A stretch of DNA of 64,000 nucleotides from contig JAPLPQ010000017.1 in NCBI GenBank assembly GCA_026400105.1, positions 1-64,000 on the forward strand. The letters are read 5' to 3'. Of this stretch, positions 8,728-17,211 are shown piece by piece. Each line of letters starts with the position of its first letter. Within the stretch, counting starts at the first letter, position 1. The notes beneath the pieces were generated by a model. The model ran no database searches, was not told the DNA's origin, and saw only the letters and a program-made list of their open reading frames with translations. Made by a program: the position numbers and the translations under genes. The DNA is from Burkholderiales bacterium (GTDB taxonomy: Bacteria > Pseudomonadota > Gammaproteobacteria > Burkholderiales > Burkholderiaceae_C).

Positions 8728-9912
8728 TCAATCAGTGGCCGACTTGGGGCTGACTTTCCTTGCAACCGCCAGCCCCAGGAGAGAAATCCCCATTGCGGCG
8801 AATGAAAAAACAGCCCAGGTCGAAGCGCCGTCCATGAAAGCCGCCACCACGCTGACGCCCACCGACTGGCCGATGAACAACACGCTGGCAAACAGCGCCA
8901 CGGCAGCGCCGCGCGCCTGGGGTGCCATCTGCGTGGCCTGGGTCTGCAGCGTGTTGTGCAACATGTAAAAGCCCAGGCCTCCCAGCGCACAGGCCAGTGC
9001 CCCGATGGCGGGATGTTCTGCCCAGCCCAGCAGCAACAGCGACGCCGCAATCAACACCCCGCCCAGCGAAGCCAATCCACGTTCGCCCAGCGCACGCAGC
9101 CACCGCCTGGCAGACAGCGCATAGAGCAAGCCGCCCACTCCGTAGAGCATCATCACGGCCCCGGCCAGCGTCACCGACAGTCCGAATGACTTGATGAGCT
9201 GACTCGGCGCAAAAGCCAGCGGTCCAAAGGCCAGCGCGCCTTCCAGGGCGGTCACGCTCAATACCCAGCGCACCCGTGGCACAGCCATGAGCCGCCAGCT
9301 TTTTGCCACCTGTTGCAGCAGCGACATCTTGGGATGCGAATCGCTGGCGACGGTCTGGCCCATCTGACGCGTCCGCCTGCGCAGCAGCACTGTGGCGACC
9401 AGGAACATGGCCGAGAGCGCAATGAAGGCCCAGCGCCAGCCAAAATGATCGGCAGCGAGGCCGCCAAACCACTGCCCCACCATCATCCCCGTCACGGTGG
9501 CCGCCATCAAGCGCGCCAGGGTCTCCTGCCGGTTCTCGTAGTCGACAAGGTCACCAATCCAGGCCATCGAGAGCGGAATGATGGCCGCCGCCGCCGCCCC
9601 CATCGCCACGCGTAGCGCGACCAGCAACGAGAAGTCAGTGGCAAGACCCGCCAACAGGCACAAGGCGGCACAGGCAAATCCGGCCCGGATGACGATGCGA
9701 ATCTTGCCGAGCCTGTCGCCCAGTGGCCCCCACACCAGCTGCAGCGCGCCGTAGGCGATGGCATACCAGGAAATGACGTGCGAGGCCCGCCCGATCGAAA
9801 CCTGGAACTCGCTGCCCAGTGTCGTCAACATCGGGTCGCAAACACGGGTCAGTGCCATGCTGGCAAACGCCATCAAACCGACGTAGGGCAAGGTAACTTC
9901 AAGCTTGTTCAT
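8728..9912 (-). CDS. MFS transporter
   Basis: A 394-residue major-facilitator permease with twelve predicted hydrophobic segments. The loop 2-3 motif reads WGPLGDRLGKIRIVIRAGF (about 61-79), the standard MFS A-motif. It is the last gene of the long minus-strand catabolic operon, three bases after the DMT exporter gene. It most resembles 12-segment drug or metabolite exporters of the Bcr/YajR kind rather than sugar symporters. In this setting it may expel a toxic intermediate or import the substrate; direction cannot be read from sequence. Confidence 0.85.
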   Translation of the reverse strand: MNKLEVTLPYVGLMAFASMALTRVCDPMLTTLGSEFQVSIGRASHVISWYAIAYGALQLVWGPLGDRLGKIRIVIRAGFACAALCLLAGLATDFSLLVALRVAMGAAAAAIIPLSMAWIGDLVDYENRQETLARLMAATVTGMMVGQWFGGLAADHFGWRWAFIALSAMFLVATVLLRRRTRQMGQTVASDSHPKMSLLQQVAKSWRLMAVPRVRWVLSVTALEGALAFGPLAFAPSQLIKSFGLSVTLAGAVMMLYGVGGLLYALSARRWLRALGERGLASLGGVLIAASLLLLGWAEHPAIGALACALGGLGFYMLHNTLQTQATQMAPQARGAAVALFASVLFIGQSVGVSVVAAFMDGASTWAVFSFAAMGISLLGLAVARKVSPKSATD

Positions 9913-9915
9913 GGG

Positions 9916-10815
9916 TCATTTGCGATACACCACCAGGAACGAGCCGGCAATGACACCGGCCAGCCCGACGACATGCCAGGCGGTGACCGGCTCATGGAGG
10001 AAAAGAGCACCGAACGATACGCCGAAAATCGGCACCCAGGACAGGTAGGTAGCTGTCTGCCCGACGCCGATCGTGGCTATCCCGCGCGACCAGACGACAG
10101 ACCCGATTCCGGTCGCCAAGACAGCGGAGAAGGCGGCCATGCTCCACTGCCAGCCCCCCATCGATGTCACTTGAAGTATCGGTGCCGCGACTGAAATACC
10201 GACATGCAGCCAGAGCATCACCGCGCCTGCGACATGCACCACCAGGCTCACGGCAAGCGGTGACGCCTCGCGCGTCAACCGCTGGACCAGCAATCCCCCC
10301 AGAGCAAAGAAGACCACGGAGGCCAGAACCAGAAAATCACCCGAGGCGGCGGCCGTCAGCGACGCGTGGGGCCGATTCAGCACCACCGCCGCAACACCGA
10401 GCAGTGCCAGCAAGACACCCAGCATCTGCACCACGCGTACCGCACGTCGAAAGGCAATCGCCTCCAGGGCCAGTGACACCGTGGGCCCCAGCGCCATGAC
10501 CAGGGAGGCGTTGGTCGCAGAAGTTCTTGCCAGACCCGAGGCAAACAGGATCTGCTGGCAATAGACCAAAAAGAAGGCGGCCAAAGCCAGCAAGCACCAG
10601 CCGCGCGCGTTCCAGCGCTTGGCAGAACCGCCCCAGCGCCAGGCCAGAAAGGCAAGCACCGCAGCGGCCATCGCCATCCGCACAGCAGCCACCAGCAGGA
10701 TGTCGAGCGTCTCGGTCAGGACCTTGACGGCTGACAGGTTCAAGCCCCAGACCACCATGGTCAGGAAAAGCGCCAGATGCACTCTGGCCGTGCTGGAAGA
10801 CAAGGCAGAGCGCAT
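9916..10815 (-). CDS. DMT-superfamily (EamA) transporter
   Basis: A 299-residue protein with ten hydrophobic segments arranged as two EamA repeats of five. The repeat-1 start (LFLTMVVWGLNLSAVKVLTE) and the second-half SWVPIFGVSFGALFLHEPVT are typical drug/metabolite exporter signatures. Only a weak ribosome site precedes the ATG at 10815. It sits 28 bases downstream of the EthD gene and three bases ahead of the MFS gene, so two different exporters end this operon. That is unusual and may reflect a toxic product or intermediate. Confidence 0.85.
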   Translation of the reverse strand: MRSALSSSTARVHLALFLTMVVWGLNLSAVKVLTETLDILLVAAVRMAMAAAVLAFLAWRWGGSAKRWNARGWCLLALAAFFLVYCQQILFASGLARTSATNASLVMALGPTVSLALEAIAFRRAVRVVQMLGVLLALLGVAAVVLNRPHASLTAAASGDFLVLASVVFFALGGLLVQRLTREASPLAVSLVVHVAGAVMLWLHVGISVAAPILQVTSMGGWQWSMAAFSAVLATGIGSVVWSRGIATIGVGQTATYLSWVPIFGVSFGALFLHEPVTAWHVVGLAGVIAGSFLVVYRK

Positions 10816-10843
10816 TCAGGAGTTCTACGGATAGGCGCCGGGT

Positions 10844-11530
10844 TCAGACGACAACGAAAGGCTCGACCAGGAAGGTCGTGATTTCGTCGATGAAGGTCGT
10901 CGCGTGCTGCATTGTCTCAACACCCTGCGCCGAAGCGAAGGCCGCATTGAGCGTGTCGGTGTCCTTGAACCACAGCTCGACAATGCCGTCAATCGGCAGG
11001 CCCTCATAGTCCACCATGTTCCCCTTGGGCGACTCGCGGTGGGTGATCAAGTTCTGGCGGTAGCCCAGCACGCCAGGCAGCGTCTTCACCAGGGCAGCGT
11101 GCCGGACATTCCATTCCTGCGCAAAGACCTCGGGCGTGACGTCGGCACGACGACGAAGCAAGGACATGCGCTTGAGCGCCGTACCAGGAGGTGGCGGTGC
11201 GATGACTTCGATCGGTGTCGCCGTCACGATGCGCAGCTGACCAATGAAGTGGTTTTCGTCGTCGATGAGCTGCTTGCCCAGCGCCTCAGAAAACGCGTCA
11301 TCCATCCGCTCGGCGTCATCGAACCAGAGTTGGGAAATGCCGTCGACCGCCTCCGGACCGCGCTTGTAGCTGATGCCTCGTTGCGCGGTATCCGTGACGT
11401 GGTTCTGCTGATAAGCCAGCAATCCCGTCAGCTGACAGGCGAGCCTGGAATGCTGCTCGCGCCAGTAGTTGCGAAACTGGTCCAGCGACCAGTCTTCATG
11501 CTTGTTCAACAAGCCCATTCGTACCTGCAT
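10844..11530 (-). CDS. Double EthD-domain protein
   Basis: A 228-residue cytosolic protein built from two dimeric-ferredoxin-like EthD domains. The first runs from MQVRMGLLNKHEDWSLDQFRNYW to about residue 110. The second starts near LKRMSLLRRRADVTPEVFAQEW and ends at the C-terminus. Family members include EthD of ether degradation, methylmuconolactone isomerases and polyketide cyclase-like proteins. Two fused copies can form the usual alpha-beta barrel within one chain. AAAGGAGA upstream of the ATG at 11530 sets the start. Its place between a metallo-hydrolase-fold gene and exporters points to a step in ring or lactone chemistry, which is inference. Confidence 0.8.
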   Translation of the reverse strand: MQVRMGLLNKHEDWSLDQFRNYWREQHSRLACQLTGLLAYQQNHVTDTAQRGISYKRGPEAVDGISQLWFDDAERMDDAFSEALGKQLIDDENHFIGQLRIVTATPIEVIAPPPPGTALKRMSLLRRRADVTPEVFAQEWNVRHAALVKTLPGVLGYRQNLITHRESPKGNMVDYEGLPIDGIVELWFKDTDTLNAAFASAQGVETMQHATTFIDEITTFLVEPFVVV

Positions 11531-11568
11531 GAAAGTCTCCTTTGATGGTTCCGATGCGCTGACTCGGG

Positions 11569-12537
11569 TCAGCCCTCCAGCGCCAGCCACATCTGGCGGT
11601 CGCGCTCGGCGGTCCAGATGCGGGGATCGGGGAACTGGGTCGCTTCGTCGTAGGCCCGTGTCACGTCGAACGGCATGCAGTGGTTGAAGATGACCCAATG
11701 GCCATACTTGGGTTGCAGCCTGGCAAATGTTTCTTCGTAGACCTGGCGCAGGTCCTTGCCGGCGGCGGCACCCGCGCTCACCGACTCGTAGACATCGTGG
11801 ATGAAGTCGCGGGTCCCCTTCAGGCCGGCCTGGACCTGTTCGGCTGTCTGCAGCGCGGCACCGCGGCCAGGCACCAGTTTTTCCGGCTTGAGCGCGGCGA
11901 TGTTGTCCAGGGTCTGCGGCCAGTCCTTGAAGTACGCATCTCCGGCATAAGGCGTCGCATCGAACTCCACCAGGTCACCGCTGAAGAGCACTTTCTCGGA
12001 AGGCAGCCAGGCCACGATGTCGCCCTTGGTATGGCCACGGCCGACCTGAAGCAACTGGACCTCCAGCTTGCCGAGCCAGATCGTCATCTTGCCGACGAAG
12101 GTCATGGTGGGCCAGGTCAGTCCCGGCGGGACACTTTCAACGCTCTGGAACAGCCGCGGGAAACGACCGATTTCGCTGTCCTTGTCAAACTGGCCGCGCT
12201 CGACGATCATGTCGTAGGCGTCCTGGCTGGAGATGATCTGCTCGCCCCCTTCGGCCATGTACGCAGAGGCACCCAGCACACGCACCGCGTGGTAATGGCT
12301 CAGCACCACGTACTTGATGGGCTTGTCGGTCACTTCGCGGATGCGGCGAATGACGTCCTGTGCCATGACCGGTGTGGCCTGGGTGTCCAGCACCATCACG
12401 GCGTCGTCACCGATGATGATGCCGGTATTGGGGTCGCCTTCGGCGGTGTAGGCGTAGGCGTGTTCCGAGAGGCGGTCGAAGGAGACCTTCTTTTCTTCAA
12501 GGTCTGCGGCAGAGGCAAAGGTTTTGGTCGAGCTCAT
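11569..12537 (-). CDS. Metallo-beta-lactamase-fold protein with one metal site missing
   Basis: A 322-residue MBL-fold protein, normally a di-zinc hydrolase of esters, lactones or thioesters. The usual HxHxDH motif reads HYHAVR (81-86): both first-site histidines remain, but the Asp and His of the second site are Val85 and Arg86. H169 (GRGHTKGD) and the bridging D188 (FSGD) are kept. The C-terminal PGHG histidine is Arg225 (VPGRG). So all three unique second-site ligands are gone together. GGGA lies upstream of the ATG. It follows the OYE gene by 24 bases in the catabolic operon. It may use one metal, or have a non-hydrolytic role. Confidence 0.82.
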   Translation of the reverse strand: MSSTKTFASAADLEEKKVSFDRLSEHAYAYTAEGDPNTGIIIGDDAVMVLDTQATPVMAQDVIRRIREVTDKPIKYVVLSHYHAVRVLGASAYMAEGGEQIISSQDAYDMIVERGQFDKDSEIGRFPRLFQSVESVPPGLTWPTMTFVGKMTIWLGKLEVQLLQVGRGHTKGDIVAWLPSEKVLFSGDLVEFDATPYAGDAYFKDWPQTLDNIAALKPEKLVPGRGAALQTAEQVQAGLKGTRDFIHDVYESVSAGAAAGKDLRQVYEETFARLQPKYGHWVIFNHCMPFDVTRAYDEATQFPDPRIWTAERDRQMWLALEG

Positions 12538-12561
12538 GGATATTCCCGTGGATGAATGGGT

Positions 12562-13707
12562 TTAAGAAGATGGTTGGCCCGTATAACGATCCAGGAACAC
12601 CTGCCGTTTTTCTAGCCAGACCTTGTAGCGAAGGTGCCAGTCTGTGAAATGGGGATCTTTTTCAAGCGCCCACTGGGCGTGCAGTGGCCAATAGGGGTCG
12701 AACAGCGCCTCTCGCCCAATGGCGATCAGGTCGGCACTGCCAGACGCAAGAATCTCTTCGGCCTGATGGGCATCGACAATCATTCCGACCGCCTGGGTCG
12801 TCACGCCCGTCTGTGCTTTCACCTTCTGTGCAAAAGGGACCTGAAAGCCCAGGCCGCGGGGCACGGGCAATGCCTTGGTCTGCTCGGTGAGCCCGCCAGA
12901 GGAACAATCGATGACGTCGACGCCAACCTGCTGCAGCTGGCGGACCAGCACCAGCGTGTCGTCCTCGCCCCAGCCACCCACCGCACCGTCGACCACGGAC
13001 AACCGACACCACAGCGGCTTGTCGCTGGGCCAGGCGGCGCGCACGGCCGACGCAATTTCCAGCGCGATGCGCATGCGCCCGTCTCGGCTGCCGCCATATT
13101 CGTCGGTTCGGTGATTCGAGATCGGCGAAAGAAAACTCGTCACCAGGTAGCCATGTCCGAAATGGAGCTCGACCACATCAAAGCCGGCCTGATCGGCGCG
13201 GCGGGTGGCACGCACGAACTCTTCGACCACCTGTGCGATGTCGTCGTGGCTCATGGCGTGCGGCGTGGACCAGCCCTCGCCCGCGGCAACGGCGCTGGGT
13301 CCGATGCGTACCCAGCGCGGGTCTGCTGCTGCCATCTGTTCGGCGGTCAGGGCCTCACCGCCCTCCCACAAGGGCTTGCTGCCGGCCTTGCGCCCGGCAT
13401 GGCCCAGCTGAACCCCGATGGCGGCGCCGCTCTGGTGCACAAAATCCACCACCTGGCGCCAGGGCTCGATATGCTCGTCCCGCCACAGGCCCGCATCGTC
13501 CTTGCCGATGCGCCCGACCGGCGAGACCGCAGTGCTCTCGGTAAAGATGAGCCCGGCCCCGCCCAGGGCAAATTTGCCGAGGTGGACCAGGTGCCAGTGA
13601 TTGGCAAAACCACCCGGAGCCGCGTGCTGCATCATGGGCGAAATCACGATGCGGTTCTTGAGCGCGAGCGAGCGCACCCGCAGCGGCTGAAACAGCGCTG
13701 TCGACAT
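12562..13707 (-). CDS. NADH:flavin oxidoreductase / Old Yellow Enzyme family
   Basis: A 381-residue FMN-dependent TIM-barrel enzyme of the OYE class (NemA/YqjM branch), which reduces activated C=C bonds using NAD(P)H. Visible are the N-terminal LFQPLRVRSLALKNRIVISP, the flavin/substrate loop VQLGHAGRKAG, the GHGYLVTSFLSPISNHRTDE segment and the C-terminal phosphate-binding region. The redox-tuning Cys of YqjM-type enzymes appears to be Met here (SPMMQH). The ATG at 13707 has AAAGGG upstream. Being in one operon with a flavoprotein dehydrogenase and an SDR, it probably acts on the same ring or enone substrate. Confidence 0.9.
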   Translation of the reverse strand: MSTALFQPLRVRSLALKNRIVISPMMQHAAPGGFANHWHLVHLGKFALGGAGLIFTESTAVSPVGRIGKDDAGLWRDEHIEPWRQVVDFVHQSGAAIGVQLGHAGRKAGSKPLWEGGEALTAEQMAAADPRWVRIGPSAVAAGEGWSTPHAMSHDDIAQVVEEFVRATRRADQAGFDVVELHFGHGYLVTSFLSPISNHRTDEYGGSRDGRMRIALEIASAVRAAWPSDKPLWCRLSVVDGAVGGWGEDDTLVLVRQLQQVGVDVIDCSSGGLTEQTKALPVPRGLGFQVPFAQKVKAQTGVTTQAVGMIVDAHQAEEILASGSADLIAIGREALFDPYWPLHAQWALEKDPHFTDWHLRYKVWLEKRQVFLDRYTGQPSS

Positions 13708-13720
13708 GAGGGATGCCCTT

Positions 13721-14431
13721 TCAGTGTGAGCCGAGGTAGGCCGCTCGCACGGCAGGGTCCTTGAGCAGCTGGGCGCCCGTGCCCTCCAGCGTGACGCGAC
13801 CGGTTTCCAGCACATAGGCGCGGTCGGCGACCGCCAATGCCTGGTTGGCCATCTGTTCCACCAGCAGGATGGTCAGACCCGACTGGCGCAGCGCCCGGAT
13901 GGACTTGAAGATGTCGGCAATGATGAGCGGAGCCAGGCCCAGCGAGGGCTCATCGAGCAGCAGCAGCTTGGGCTCGCTCATCAGCGCGCGGGAGATGGCC
14001 AGCATTTGCTGCTCACCGCCCGACAAGGTCCCGGCCATCTGATTGGCGCGCTCTTTCAGGCGGGGGAAGCGCTGGTATTCCTGCTCCACCAGCCGCTGCA
14101 CTCTGGCGGGGTCGGAGCGGATCGAATAGGCCCCCAGCAACAGGTTCTCGTAAACGGTCTGGTCGGCAAACACACCGCGACCTTCAGGGGACAAGGCCAC
14201 CCCCAGTCCCACGCGCTCGTGCGCGGGCACCTGGGTGCAGTCCACCCCATTGATGAACACCTTGCCGGCGACCAGGCGCTCCAGCCCCACCACCCCCTTG
14301 AGCAAGGTGGTCTTGCCCGCGCCGTTGGCGCCGATGATGGCAACCACCTCTCCGGCCCTCACCTCCAGGGAGACGCCCTTGACGGCCTGGATGGCGCCGT
14401 AAGACAGTTCTGCTGATTCAAGCTTTAACAC
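13721..14431 (-). CDS. livF: Branched-chain-type ABC transporter ATP-binding protein LivF
   Basis: A 236-residue ATPase of a Liv-type importer. It shows Walker A GANGAGKTT (about 34-42), the signature LSGGEQQM and Walker B LLLLDEPSLGLAP. The length and the terminal YLGSH ending fit LivF rather than LivG. It uses a GTG start at 14431 with AAAGG eight bases upstream. It follows the LivM-LivG fusion by ten bases and precedes the OYE gene by thirteen. LivF pairs with the ATPase half of the fusion protein. The real substrate is likely the operon's growth compound, not leucine. Confidence 0.93.
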   Translation of the reverse strand: MLKLESAELSYGAIQAVKGVSLEVRAGEVVAIIGANGAGKTTLLKGVVGLERLVAGKVFINGVDCTQVPAHERVGLGVALSPEGRGVFADQTVYENLLLGAYSIRSDPARVQRLVEQEYQRFPRLKERANQMAGTLSGGEQQMLAISRALMSEPKLLLLDEPSLGLAPLIIADIFKSIRALRQSGLTILLVEQMANQALAVADRAYVLETGRVTLEGTGAQLLKDPAVRAAYLGSH

Positions 14432-14441
14432 GGGTGGCCTT

Positions 14442-16232
14442 TCAAGCAGGAGTCGCTTCGGTTTCGTCGATGGCTTCGGTGCCGAGGTAGGCCTCGATCA
14501 CCTTGGGGTTGGCTTGCACTTGCGCGGGCGTGCCTTCGGCAATCTTGATGCCGTAGTCCAGCACGATGACATGGTCGGAGATGCGCATCACCAGGTCCAT
14601 GTGGTGCTCGACCATCAGGATGGACAGGCCCATGCGGCTGATGCGAATCAGCAGGTCGCCCAGCTCCGCGGTTTCCTGGGGGTTCAAGCCGGCCGCAGGC
14701 TCGTCGAGCAGGAGCAGTTCCGGGTCGGTGGCCAGCGCACGTGCCAGCTCGGCGCGCCGTTGCAGGCCATAGGCCAGACTTCCGGCCGGCACATGGGCCA
14801 GGTGGGCCAGCCCCACCAGCTTGAGCAGCGCCACGGAACGCTCCCTGGCTTGCGCTTCTTGGCGGCGCGAGCCCGGCAGCGACAGCAGCGAGGGGAAGAA
14901 GCCGTTGCTCATCCTGGTGTGGCGACCCAGCATCACGTTGTCCAGCACAGACAGCTCGCCAAACAGGCGCAGGTTCTGGAACGTGCGGCCCATGCCCAGC
15001 ACACAGATGGCATGCGCGGGTTTTCCGATCACGCTCTGGCCCGAAAACTTGATGGTGCCGGAGTCAGGCGGAACGATGCCCGTGAGCATGTTGATCATCG
15101 TGCTCTTGCCGGCACCGTTGGGGCCAATCAGCGCATGCACATGGCCACGCTTGAGGCAGAACGACACATTCTGTGCCGGCCTGACGCCGCCGTAGGCCTT
15201 GGATACCGCCTCGACCTTCAGCAGCTCGTTCGAGCCCCCCTGGGACAGGGTCAGCTGCACCTGGTCCTGCGACGGCGAGTTGTCCAGTCTTGCCCCGGCG
15301 CTCTTGTCGCGGAACAGCTGGTTGACGACGCCCATCACGCCCCCGGGCATCACGAACAGCGCGAACAGCAGCAGCGCGCCGTACACGAAGTGCTGCACCG
15401 AAGGCCAGCTCGACAGGCTTGCCTCAATCAGCGTCAGGCTGACGGCACCCACCAGCGGACCGTAGATGGAGCCGACACCACCAAACAACACCAGCAACAG
15501 GATGAAGATGGACAGGTGGAAGTTGATGAAGTCCGAGTTGATGTACTGGTTTTGCTGCGCGACCATCGCCCCGGCCAGACCACAGGTCACGGCAGCCACC
15601 ACGAATGCAGTGACCTTGCCGCGGTAGACGCGCACCCCCACCGAGGAGGCGGCGATCTCGTCCGCCTGGATCGACAGCCAGGCACGCCCGAGTCGGCCAG
15701 ACACCAGGTTGCGAATCAGCAGATGGGTCACCGCCGACAAGCCGATGGCAAACCAGACCCACTGATTCATGCTCAGTGGCTGGCCGTTCCAGGTCAGCGG
15801 GCGAATGCCAAACAGGCCCTGCGCACCGCCAAAGACATCGGTCCACTCGGTGACCAGCTTTTCGACCACGATGCCGAAAGCCAGCGTCACCATGGCCAGG
15901 TAGGGGCCCTTCACGCGCAGCGAGGGCAAGGCAATCAGCACCCCACATACGCCTGAAATCACGCCCCCCAGGGCCAGCGCAAGCCAGGGGTCGATCTGGG
16001 TCTTGGTGGTCAGCAGGGCCACAGAATAGGCACCGGCAGCAAACAGGCCCGCCTGACCGAGGGACTTCTGTCCTGCGTAGCCAACCAGGACGTTCATCCC
16101 GATGCCGCACAGATAGTAGACGCACATCATGAAGGCGATGCGCAGGTAGTAGTCGTTGCCGACACTGCCGGTTGCGGCAACCAGCACCGCGACTGCGATG
16201 GCGACCGCGAACAAATGCTTGAGACTCTTCAT
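14442..16232 (-). CDS. LivM-LivG fusion: ABC permease joined to its ATPase
   Basis: A single 596-residue chain carrying two subunits that are normally separate. Residues about 1-315 form a LivM-type permease with eight or more hydrophobic segments (YYLRIAFMMCVYYLCGIGMN near the start). A polar linker at about 316-345 leads to a LivG ATPase with Walker A GPNGAGKST (about 370-378) and the LLLLDEPAAGLNPQE Walker B. The ATG at 16232 overlaps the livH stop in ATGA. Permease-ATPase fusions of this kind occur in Burkholderiales Liv operons. It needs LivH and LivF to complete the importer. Confidence 0.92.
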   Translation of the reverse strand: MKSLKHLFAVAIAVAVLVAATGSVGNDYYLRIAFMMCVYYLCGIGMNVLVGYAGQKSLGQAGLFAAGAYSVALLTTKTQIDPWLALALGGVISGVCGVLIALPSLRVKGPYLAMVTLAFGIVVEKLVTEWTDVFGGAQGLFGIRPLTWNGQPLSMNQWVWFAIGLSAVTHLLIRNLVSGRLGRAWLSIQADEIAASSVGVRVYRGKVTAFVVAAVTCGLAGAMVAQQNQYINSDFINFHLSIFILLLVLFGGVGSIYGPLVGAVSLTLIEASLSSWPSVQHFVYGALLLFALFVMPGGVMGVVNQLFRDKSAGARLDNSPSQDQVQLTLSQGGSNELLKVEAVSKAYGGVRPAQNVSFCLKRGHVHALIGPNGAGKSTMINMLTGIVPPDSGTIKFSGQSVIGKPAHAICVLGMGRTFQNLRLFGELSVLDNVMLGRHTRMSNGFFPSLLSLPGSRRQEAQARERSVALLKLVGLAHLAHVPAGSLAYGLQRRAELARALATDPELLLLDEPAAGLNPQETAELGDLLIRISRMGLSILMVEHHMDLVMRISDHVIVLDYGIKIAEGTPAQVQANPKVIEAYLGTEAIDETEATPA

Positions 16233-17149
16233 ACTTTCTCCACCATCTTGGTGCCGAAGAGACCATTGGGGCGGAACGCCAGCACCAGGATCACCAGGGC
16301 AAAGATGGCCACTTCACGCCATTGCGCCGACCACAGGTTCACAAACGACTCCAGTACGCCCAGAAGGAATCCACCGATCACGCATCCGCGCGCGTTGCTC
16401 AAGCCGCCCACCATGGCGGCGGAAAATCCTTTGAGGCCGACAGCCATTCCCATGAACAGCGAGGCCTGCGCCACGGGCGCCAGCATGAAGCCGGACAGAC
16501 CCGCCAGGCCAGAGCTGATGACAAAGGCGCCAATCATCACCAGGGTCACATTGATGCCCATCAGGCTGGCCACGCTGGGGTTCTGCGCCACGGCACGCAT
16601 CGCCTTGCCCATCATGGTCTTGCGCATCACATGGTCAAACACCAGCATGACCAGCACCGAGACGCCCAGCATCAGCAGCTCTTGCGGACGAACACCGATG
16701 CCTGCCAGGCGGATGACATCGTCACCGACCGGACTGGGAACCACCACCGGCTTCGGACCCCAAATGGCCAGACCGATGCTTTGCAGAATCACGCCAAAGC
16801 CCAGCGTGCTCATGACCCACGCCATGCCAGGGCGTCGTGCAAAGGGCCTGACACCCAGCACGAAGAGCAGCCAGCCAATGAGTCCCATCACGACCAACGC
16901 GGCCAACAAGGCACCGAGCTGAGCCATGGCACCCGGGTCCATGCCACCAAAGGAAGTGGAGGTCAGCGGCTTGCCAACCGCCAGAAACAGAACACTCATC
17001 CCGATGAATGCGCCAGCCGACACAAACTCGCCATGGGAGAAGTTCAACGTCTTGGTGGTCGTGAACGTCACACTAAAACCCAGCGCTACCAGCGCGTAGG
17101 CGCTGCCTATCGCCAGGCCGCTGATCAGCGCCTGAAACAATGATTCCAT
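16229..17149 (-). CDS. livH: Branched-chain-type ABC transporter permease LivH
   Basis: A 306-residue inner-membrane permease with about eight hydrophobic segments, starting MESLFQALISGLAIGSAYAL, a classic LivH opening. GHGEF-like SHGEFVSAGAFIGM follows near residue 45. The ATG at 17149 has AGGGG upstream. A stem-loop with a U-tract (17169-17196) separates it from the binding-protein gene and may lower permease expression. It overlaps the LivM-LivG gene in ATGA. Confidence 0.93.
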   Translation of the reverse strand: MESLFQALISGLAIGSAYALVALGFSVTFTTTKTLNFSHGEFVSAGAFIGMSVLFLAVGKPLTSTSFGGMDPGAMAQLGALLAALVVMGLIGWLLFVLGVRPFARRPGMAWVMSTLGFGVILQSIGLAIWGPKPVVVPSPVGDDVIRLAGIGVRPQELLMLGVSVLVMLVFDHVMRKTMMGKAMRAVAQNPSVASLMGINVTLVMIGAFVISSGLAGLSGFMLAPVAQASLFMGMAVGLKGFSAAMVGGLSNARGCVIGGFLLGVLESFVNLWSAQWREVAIFALVILVLAFRPNGLFGTKMVEKV

Positions 17150-17168
17150 CGATATTCCCCTCTTAAAA

Positions 17169-17196
17169 CAGAGCCAGTGGTTCTGCACCGGCTCTG
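17169..17196 (-). terminator. Intercistronic stem-loop between livJ and livH (partial terminator)
   Basis: CAGAGCC pairs with GGCTCTG, and an inner GTG/CAC extends the stem. On the operon strand it is followed by TTTTAAG and then the livH ribosome site. Such loops commonly keep binding-protein message high while cutting read-through into permease genes. Confidence 0.6.
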
Positions 17197-17211
17197 CCTT
17201 GGTCAGTTTGC

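Noticed and set aside
12001-12060. Reading the MBL-fold protein as a standard di-zinc beta-lactamase or glyoxalase II
   Set aside because: Second-site ligands are replaced by Val, Arg and Arg, so a standard di-zinc name would mislead.
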